A stretch of DNA of 18,272 nucleotides from UBA1189 sp045612925 (lineage in GTDB: Bacteria; Bacteroidota; Bacteroidia; Bacteroidales; Bacteroidaceae). The notes under the pieces are model-generated. The model searched no databases and was not told the DNA's origin. It was given only the letters and a program-made list of their open reading frames with translations. This document shows, one piece after another, positions 1 to 4,223 of the stretch; position 1 is the stretch's first letter; each line of letters opens with the position of its first letter. The position numbers and the translations under genes were made by a program. The stretch spans positions 1 through 18,272 of the forward strand of contig JAZKZX010000062.1 in NCBI GenBank assembly GCA_045612925.1, written 5' to 3'.

Positions 1-25
1 TTTGTACCGATTAAACGAAAAATTG

Positions 26-182
26 GTTAACCAGGAGTTGAACTAACTACATCCTTTATTAGATCTCTGAATCTACAAATATAGTTGGCTCTTCCGTTCA
101 ACGGAAAGGAGAAGAGGACTGTTTCTGTTTATAGCTCATAAGGCTAGATTACACTATAGTTCACCTCTCTCCTTTGGTTAAC
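26..182 (-). ncRNA. Bridge-RNA-like RNA of the left IS110 element
   Basis: This 157-nt minus-strand unit is closed by an 8-bp terminal stem (GTTAACCA with TGGTTAAC). It is identical in length to the unit at 409-565 and differs at 15 of 157 positions. Two differences are compensatory pairs: the last pair of the closing stem (175/33, A-T here, G-C in the other copy) and the stem TAGAT/ATCTA (71-75 with 60-64; TAGGT/ACCTA in the other). The most variable block, TAGTGTAATCT (146-156), matches the adjacent flank (239-249) at 7 of 11 positions, with three more possible as G-U pairs. This agrees with a left target guide. The putative right target guide here reads AACAG (125-129). Function is inferred from IS110 biology and there is no expression evidence. 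Confidence 0.65.
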
Positions 183-191
183 TTTTTTTTG

Positions 192-199
192 CAAAGATA
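192..199 (-). promoter_or_regulatory. Promoter -7 box for the left bridge-like RNA
   Basis: The minus strand reads TATCTTTG, matching the Bacteroidetes -7 consensus TAnnTTTG. Nine bases separate it from the first base of the closing stem at 182, so transcription should begin at or very near the RNA 5' end. No clear TTTG -33 box is visible. Confidence 0.55.
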
Positions 200-238
200 A
201 GCACTTAATCGCTTATTTTTTTCATTTGCAAATCTAAA

Positions 239-353
239 GGATAGCACTGATGACACTGTTTCATCTGTTGTTAAATTACAATTTGATTATTTGACAATTG
301 CCTCCGGATGAAAGTTTAAAAAGAGAAAAGTTCTGCGCAAGTCCGCGGCGTCC
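239..353. other. Spacer between the two head-to-head IS110 elements
   Basis: This non-coding stretch of about 110 bp lies between the two inverted element ends. It contains no ORF with recognisable coding potential. Its two edges are the presumed left target half-sites: 239-249 for the left element (read on the minus strand) and 343-353 for the right element. A 15-nt string at 299-313 recurs at 6201-6215. Otherwise nothing recognisable is present. Confidence 0.5.
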
Positions 354-395
354 TTTAGATTTGCAGAGTAAAAACAAAGGCAGAGAAATAATCCC

Positions 396-403
396 TACCT
401 TTG
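396..403 (+). promoter_or_regulatory. Promoter -7 box for bridge-like RNA and recombinase
   Basis: TACCTTTG fits TAnnTTTG. It ends 5 nt before the closing stem of the RNA at 409, so the predicted transcript starts at the RNA 5' end. The same promoter may also give the recombinase mRNA, since the RNA ends only 24 nt before ATG 590. No TTTG -33 box is seen at 19-21 nt. Confidence 0.55.
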
Positions 404-408
404 TAAGA

Positions 409-565
409 GTTAACCGAAGGAGAGAGGTGAACTAGCGCGTCGTCCAGCCTAATGAGCTATACGCAGAAACAGTCCTCTTCTCCTTTCCGTTGAACGGAAG
501 AGCCAACTATATTTGTAGGTTTAGAGACCTAATAAAGGATGCAGTTAGTTCAACTCCCGGTTAAC
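409..565 (+). ncRNA. Bridge-RNA-like RNA of the IS110 element
   Basis: The 157-nt unit starts GTTAACCG and ends CGGTTAAC, forming an 8-bp closing stem (409-416 with 558-565), extended inward by TGAACT (428-433) with AGTTCA (547-552). A central hairpin is TTCCGTT (485-491) with AACGGAA (493-499). A second hairpin is TAGGT (516-520) with ACCTA (527-531). Two guide-type loops follow the known IS110 bridge RNA order. The 5' loop holds a segment (435-445) matching the left flank 343-353 at 9 of 11 bases, and CGCAG (462-466). The 3' loop holds CTATATTT (507-514) and TAAAGGA (533-539); the latter is the exact complement of the element's left end, TCCTTTA (351-357). Location upstream of the recombinase fits the IS110 rather than the IS1111 subgroup. 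Assignment as a bridge RNA is inference from family biology plus these matches. Confidence 0.8.
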
Positions 566-589
566 AAAAACTTATAACAATGCAAAGAT

Positions 590-1594
590 ATGGAAAAAGA
601 TCATTACATCGGAGTGGACATCTCAAAAAGAACGATTGATGTGGCAATTTATGTGAAGAACCAGGCAAAGAAGGGAACTTTTCCTCACGAAACCTTCTCG
701 AATTCTGAAGAAGGATTCAAGGATATGAAGAGATGGTTACGCAAACAAAAGGTTGTTCTTCTCAAGTCTCTATTCTGCATGGAGGCCACTGGAAACTATA
801 CATACGAGTTTTGTCTTTTCCTAGAGCAGCAGAGTGTGGATTACTCAATACAAAGTCCTCTTCATCTGAAACGGTCTTTCGGTTTGACGCACGGAAAGAA
901 TGACAAGGTAGACGCTTCCCGTATCGCTTACTATGCCTATCTCCACCGTGATGACATCAAACTTTCCAAACTTGCATCTGAAAGTGTTCGTAAGCTAAAA
1001 GCCTTGATAGCAGAAAGAAAGAGCCTTGTTGTGGAGATTGCACGCTGTAAGGCCCAGCTCAAGGAGGTCGGCGAACATGCGCCAAGTGCCGGTACCATAA
1101 AACGAACGGAAGCCCTACAAGAATTCCTCGAGAGTCAGGTTGAATCCATCGAAGAAGAGATGGCTCAGACTATAGAGTCTGATGAGAAGATGAGAACCAA
1201 TTATCACCTGCTGCTATCCGTTGACGGTATTGGTGTAGTCAATGCCATTAATACGATAATAGCGACGCATAACTTCGAGATGTTTGATAACGCAAGACAG
1301 TATGCAAGCTATATCGGAGTGGCACCATTTGAACACATATCAGGCACAAGTGTAAGAGGTCGAACCCATGTTGAACCTGGAGCCAAAATGCTGAAAGCTG
1401 ACCTGACTGGTGCTGTCCGATCATGCATAAATCACGACAAGGAAATCAGGAAATACTATGAGCGGAAGATGGCAGAGGGGAAAGCCTATGGGGTCGTTGC
1501 AAATGCCATTAAATTTAAACTACTGCTACGAATGTTTGCTGTCATCAAGCGTGGGACCCCCTTCGTGAGGAAACCAGACTTTATTTATTCATAA
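590..1594 (+). CDS. IS110-family DEDD recombinase/transposase
   Basis: This 334-residue protein has the two-domain layout of IS110 recombinases. The N-terminal RuvC-like DEDD domain shows D10 in YIGVDISK, E65 in CMEATGNY, and D105 and D108 in HGKNDKVDASR. A central helical, probably coiled-coil stretch (about 125-205) follows. The C-terminal Tnp domain (about 205-315) has LLLSVDGIGVVNA and YIGVAPFEHISG, where S251 is the likely catalytic serine. IS110 enzymes recombine DNA through RNA-guided strand exchange, using a bridge RNA that pairs with donor and target. The gene lies 24 nt after the RNA unit, as expected for the IS110 subgroup. Length is normal and the frame is intact, so it may be active. 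The start ATG at 590 is chosen because the protein aligns from MEKDHYIGVDIS; an ATG at 580 is out of frame. Confidence 0.93.
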   Translation: MEKDHYIGVDISKRTIDVAIYVKNQAKKGTFPHETFSNSEEGFKDMKRWLRKQKVVLLKSLFCMEATGNYTYEFCLFLEQQSVDYSIQSPLHLKRSFGLTHGKNDKVDASRIAYYAYLHRDDIKLSKLASESVRKLKALIAERKSLVVEIARCKAQLKEVGEHAPSAGTIKRTEALQEFLESQVESIEEEMAQTIESDEKMRTNYHLLLSVDGIGVVNAINTIIATHNFEMFDNARQYASYIGVAPFEHISGTSVRGRTHVEPGAKMLKADLTGAVRSCINHDKEIRKYYERKMAEGKAYGVVANAIKFKLLLRMFAVIKRGTPFVRKPDFIYS

Positions 1595-1687
1595 ACGATA
1601 AAAATAAGAGCAAATTTATTTGGAGATATCCTATATTTCTGTGGGAGATAAAAAGAATATTCTGCGAGCGATGAAGCTATTGTCTAC

Positions 1688-1733
1688 ACTCCTTCACTCC
1701 ACAAAAAGAAACACTCCTACACTCCTTGACTCC
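1688..1733 (+). repeat. Short 8-nt tandem repeat, two clusters
   Basis: ACTCC recurs with 8-nt spacing at 1688 and 1696, then at 1713, 1721 and 1729. The array lies between the recombinase gene and the palindrome at 1736. It has no evident coding role. The rest of 1595-1735 holds the right end of the insertion element and nothing else recognised. Confidence 0.4.
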
Positions 1734-1735
1734 AT

Positions 1736-1775
1736 AAATGAATGATGAGCGGGAATTCCCGCTCATCATTCATTT
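1736..1775. terminator. Perfect 40-nt palindrome, likely terminator
   Basis: Two 20-base arms are perfectly complementary around the centre 1755/1756 (GGGAATTCCC core). The stop codon of the minus-strand CBM9-like gene (1770-1772) lies inside the palindrome. A run of A residues on one side and T residues on the other means it could terminate transcription from either direction, including from the insertion element. Use as a terminator is inferred from position and stem strength. Confidence 0.65.
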
Positions 1776-2423
1776 CAGCACCAGTTCGCCGAAGTAGTCG
1801 GGGCGGTGGAAGTTGGGCTTCTCGGTGTGGATGGCATTCCACGACACGAAGTGCGGCACGGGCAGGTCGTCGCCACACTTGTAGATGTTGGCGCGGAGCG
1901 TTGCTCCCTCCTCGAGGCGTATGGGGTACTTGGCAAAGGTGGCAGCCGGTATCACCAACGCCAGTTCCCAGTCGGTGTGCTCGGCACGGTCGCCGAAGGG
2001 CTCACGACCCAGCGATGCCCATCGCTTGACCTGTGCCATCACCTCGGGCTCCATGTGGCAACGGCCTACATCCTCGCCGCGCAGCCCGATGAGCAGCGTG
2101 CCGATGCAGTTGCACTCGATATTGTAGTAGGTGTCGGAGCCTTCGTTGCGGATGAAGCACTCCATGCACGAGTCGGTCCACACCTGGCCATTGTCTTCGC
2201 CATACACCGCACGCACGCTCTGCTCGCTCACGCGGTAGTGCAGCACGAGGCCCTCGGGGCACCACGCCATGCGCACAGCTGCCTCGGGGCGGTAGGGGTA
2301 TGCGTCGGGCCAGTTGACCGTGGCAACGGGCTCGAAGGGAACAGACATGGCATCAAGCAGTTGGGGTACATCGGCTGCATCTTGTGGCAATGTGCCGATG
2401 CGAGAGATAGTCATCGTTTTCAT
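1770..2423 (-). CDS. CBM9-like carbohydrate-binding family protein
   Basis: This 217-residue protein resembles the family 9-like carbohydrate-binding proteins common in Bacteroidales. Recognisable stretches are VWTDSCMECFIR (about 81-92), YYNIECNCIGTLLIGLRGE (about 99-117) and the C-terminal WNAIHTEKPNFHRPDYFGEL. The fold is a beta-sandwich that in other proteins binds xylan or sugar ends. In this short stand-alone form the ligand is unknown. No signal peptide is visible, so a cytoplasmic location is likely. Its start is MKTMTISR at 2423; M4 is an alternative. It is monocistronic, divergent from gdhA and ends in a palindrome. GC content is clearly higher than in the adjacent insertion element. 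Family assignment is good; function is not known. Confidence 0.75.
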   Translation of the reverse strand: MKTMTISRIGTLPQDAADVPQLLDAMSVPFEPVATVNWPDAYPYRPEAAVRMAWCPEGLVLHYRVSEQSVRAVYGEDNGQVWTDSCMECFIRNEGSDTYYNIECNCIGTLLIGLRGEDVGRCHMEPEVMAQVKRWASLGREPFGDRAEHTDWELALVIPAATFAKYPIRLEEGATLRANIYKCGDDLPVPHFVSWNAIHTEKPNFHRPDYFGELVLK

Positions 2424-2493
2424 CAGGATATTCTTACTATTATATTATACAAACCCATGCTATTGTCCGCTGCGCAGACAAGCATCGTACATG

Positions 2494-2501
2494 CAAATGT
2501 A
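2494..2501 (-). promoter_or_regulatory. Promoter -7 box of the CBM9-like gene
   Basis: The minus strand reads TACATTTG, a match to TAnnTTTG, about 70 nt upstream of the start at 2423. A TTTG lies 23 nt further upstream, slightly longer than the usual spacing. The region 2424-2689 between the two divergent genes otherwise holds only AT-rich promoter DNA. Confidence 0.5.
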
Positions 2502-2626
2502 ACAAAAAAATCCGATACAGTTGCCAAAACATACAAAATTCCAGCCTATCGGGGATAAAAGCAACAAAATATCACATTTTATTGTTTTTTTCTTGCTTTT
2601 TTATTATAATAATCACAGAATATATT

Positions 2627-2634
2627 TATCTTTG
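2627..2634 (+). promoter_or_regulatory. Promoter -7 box of gdhA
   Basis: TATCTTTG matches the Bacteroidetes -7 consensus and lies 56 nt before the gdhA start. That predicts a leader of about 50 nt. The upstream DNA is strongly AT-rich with T-runs but has no clear TTTG at the normal -33 distance. Confidence 0.6.
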
Positions 2635-2689
2635 CGACTCTGTAAAGAGATTTTAAACGAAACTAACAGGTATTAATATAGGTATTAGT

Positions 2690-4024
2690 ATGAAAGTACA
2701 AGAAACATTAGCCGTACTGCGCGAGCACTTCCCTGGTGAAGAGCTCTATTTCCAGGCCGTAGCCGAAGTGCTGGCCACTATCGAAGATGAGTATAACAAG
2801 CACCCCGAGTTTGAGGCTGCCAACCTCGTTGAGCGTCTCTGCGTGCCCGATCGTATCGTGACCTTCCGTGTGACATGGGTCGACGACAAGGGTAAGGTGC
2901 AAACCAATATGGGCTACCGTGTGCAGCACTCTAACGCCATCGGTCCCTACAAGGGCGGTCTCCGCTTCCACCCCTCAGTGAACCTCAGCACCTTGAAGTT
3001 CCTTGCCTTCGAGCAGACCTTCAAGAACGCGCTCACCACACTCCCCATGGGTGGTGCCAAGGGTGGCTCGGACTTCGACCCCAAGGGTAAGAGCGACAAC
3101 GAGGTGATGCACTTCTGCCAGGCCTTCATGACCGAGCTGTGGCACAATATCGGTGCTGAGATGGACGTACCCGCCGGTGACATCGGTGTGGGTGCGCGTG
3201 AGGTAGGATACCTCTTCGGTATGTACAAGAAGCTCACCCGTAACTTTGAGGGTGTGCTCACCGGTAAGGGTCTCGACTTCGGTGGCTCGCTCATCCGTCC
3301 TGAGGCAACAGGTTATGGTAACATCTACTTCCTCCAGGAGATGCTCAAGACACGCGGCATCGACATCAAGGATAAGGTATGTCTCGTGAGTGGTTCGGGT
3401 AACGTGGCTCAGTATACCACACAGAAGTGCATCCAGCTGGGTGCCAAGGTGGTGACCATGAGCGACTCGAACGGCTATATCTACGATCCCGCAGGTATCA
3501 ACGAGGAGAAGCTCGCCTTCATCATGGAGCTCAAGAACGTGCGCCGTGGCCGTATCAAGGAGTATGCCGACAAGTACGGTTGCAAGTATGTGGCTGGTGC
3601 TGCTCCCTGGTATGAGAAGGGTGATATCGCACTCCCCTGCGCTACACAGAACGAGCTCAATGGCGAGCATGCACGCGCTCTCGTAGCCAATGGCTGCATC
3701 GCTGTATCAGAGGGTGCCAACATGCCCTCTACTCCCGAGGCTGTGGAGACCTTCCAGGAGGCTAAGCTCCTCTACGCACCCGGTAAGGCATCGAACGCCG
3801 GTGGTGTATCGGTGTCAGGTCTCGAGATGACACAGAACAGCTACAAGCTGGGCTGGAGCGCCGACAAGGTGGGCAAGAAGCTCAAGAGCATCATGCAGAA
3901 CATCCACGCATCATGCGTGAAGTATGGTACACGCCCCGACGGCTATATCGACTATGTGAAGGGTGCCAACGTGGCAGGCTTCATCAAGGTGGCCAACGCC
4001 ATGATGGCTCAGGGTGTGATCTAA
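2690..4024 (+). CDS. gdhA: NADP-type glutamate dehydrogenase
   Basis: This 444-residue enzyme interconverts 2-oxoglutarate plus ammonium and glutamate, normally in the assimilatory direction with NADPH. It is a full-length hexameric-type GDH. Visible family motifs are YKGGLRFHPSVN, the catalytic-lysine segment PMGGAKGGSDFDPKGK (about 122-137), PAGDIGVGAREVGYLFG, the Rossmann segment SGSGNVAQYTTQKC (about 234-247), and SEGANMPSTPEA near the C-terminus. Codon use is strongly biased (CTC, GGT, AAG), suggesting high expression. The cofactor is assigned by family length and similarity and not proven. The gene stands alone, with its own promoter and a strong terminator, convergent with the aminotransferase gene. 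Confidence 0.97.
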   Translation: MKVQETLAVLREHFPGEELYFQAVAEVLATIEDEYNKHPEFEAANLVERLCVPDRIVTFRVTWVDDKGKVQTNMGYRVQHSNAIGPYKGGLRFHPSVNLSTLKFLAFEQTFKNALTTLPMGGAKGGSDFDPKGKSDNEVMHFCQAFMTELWHNIGAEMDVPAGDIGVGAREVGYLFGMYKKLTRNFEGVLTGKGLDFGGSLIRPEATGYGNIYFLQEMLKTRGIDIKDKVCLVSGSGNVAQYTTQKCIQLGAKVVTMSDSNGYIYDPAGINEEKLAFIMELKNVRRGRIKEYADKYGCKYVAGAAPWYEKGDIALPCATQNELNGEHARALVANGCIAVSEGANMPSTPEAVETFQEAKLLYAPGKASNAGGVSVSGLEMTQNSYKLGWSADKVGKKLKSIMQNIHASCVKYGTRPDGYIDYVKGANVAGFIKVANAMMAQGVI

Positions 4025-4044
4025 GAAGATATACACATATAACG

Positions 4045-4077
4045 AAGGCGCGTACCAGGTACGCGCCTTTCTTGTTT
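4045..4077 (+). terminator. Rho-independent terminator of gdhA
   Basis: A 12-bp inverted repeat (4045-4056 with 4058-4069) with the GC-rich core GGCGCGTACC/GGTACGCGCC is followed by TTTCTTGTTTT. It begins 20 nt after the gdhA stop codon. Confidence 0.88.
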
Positions 4078-4092
4078 TAGAGGGGCTTGGGC

Positions 4093-4126
4093 GATGAGCC
4101 TATAGGGCAGATACATCGGTCTGCCC
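4093..4126 (+). repeat. Dispersed repeat GAGCCTATAGGGC, copy A
   Basis: GATGAGCCTATAGGGC (4093-4108) runs into a hairpin GGGCAGA (4105-4111) with TCTGCCC (4120-4126). Related copies are at 4186-4216 on the same strand and 6239-6279 on the other. It lies between the gdhA terminator and the end of the aminotransferase gene. Confidence 0.5.
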
Positions 4127-4185
4127 CTACTCACCGCTACCTCGGTAGGGTGGCCTGTGTGAGATAGATAAGAATATTCTGGGTT

Positions 4186-4216
4186 GTGAGCTTATAGGGC
4201 GTCCACGAGGGGAGCA
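4186..4216 (+). repeat. Dispersed repeat GAGCCTATAGGGC, copy B
   Basis: TGTGAGCTTATAGGGC is followed by GTCCACGAGGGGAGCACC. It is closest to copy C at 6239-6279, which reads TGTGAGCCTGTAGGGC and then ACCCACGAGGGATCC on the minus strand. It sits just past the stop codon of the aminotransferase gene. Confidence 0.5.
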
Positions 4217-4223
4217 CCACAGC

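Larger units (their letters stand above)
1..238 (-). mobile_element. Left-edge fragment of a second IS110-type element, minus strand
   Basis: Reading the minus strand leftward from 241, this stretch repeats the layout at 351-565. It has the shared element end TCCTTTAGATTTGC (228-241), a TATCTTTG promoter box (192-199) and a 157-nt RNA gene (26-182). Homology with the other copy stops at the closing stem of the RNA. No recombinase start is visible in bases 1-25, so its gene would lie beyond the window edge, or the copy is a remnant. It faces away from the complete element at 354-1640, so the two are head to head. Confidence is limited because only the noncoding end is visible. Confidence 0.6.
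354..1640 (+). mobile_element. IS110-family insertion element, about 1.3 kb
   Basis: The left boundary is placed where homology with the inverted left element begins (TCCTTTAG at 351), with CT at 353-354 as the likely core dinucleotide. The right boundary is ambiguous. At 1639-1640 a CT follows CTATATTT (1631-1638), which is identical to eight bases of the putative left donor guide at 507-514. At 1662-1663 another CT begins CTGCG, the exact complement of the putative right target guide CGCAG (462-466). No terminal inverted repeats or target duplication are expected for this family and none are seen. The element carries an RNA gene (409-565) and one recombinase gene (590-1594). Sequence is more AT-rich than the genes downstream. 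Confidence 0.75.

Noticed and set aside
1..241. Possible tRNA or rRNA gene in the structured left edge.
   Set aside because: No cloverleaf, TTCGA-type arm or CCA-end layout; the structure is explained by homology to 351-565.
1806..2558. A 250-codon plus-strand open frame opposite the CBM9-like gene.
   Set aside because: It is antisense to a recognisable gene with typical codon bias, and its protein has no family resemblance.
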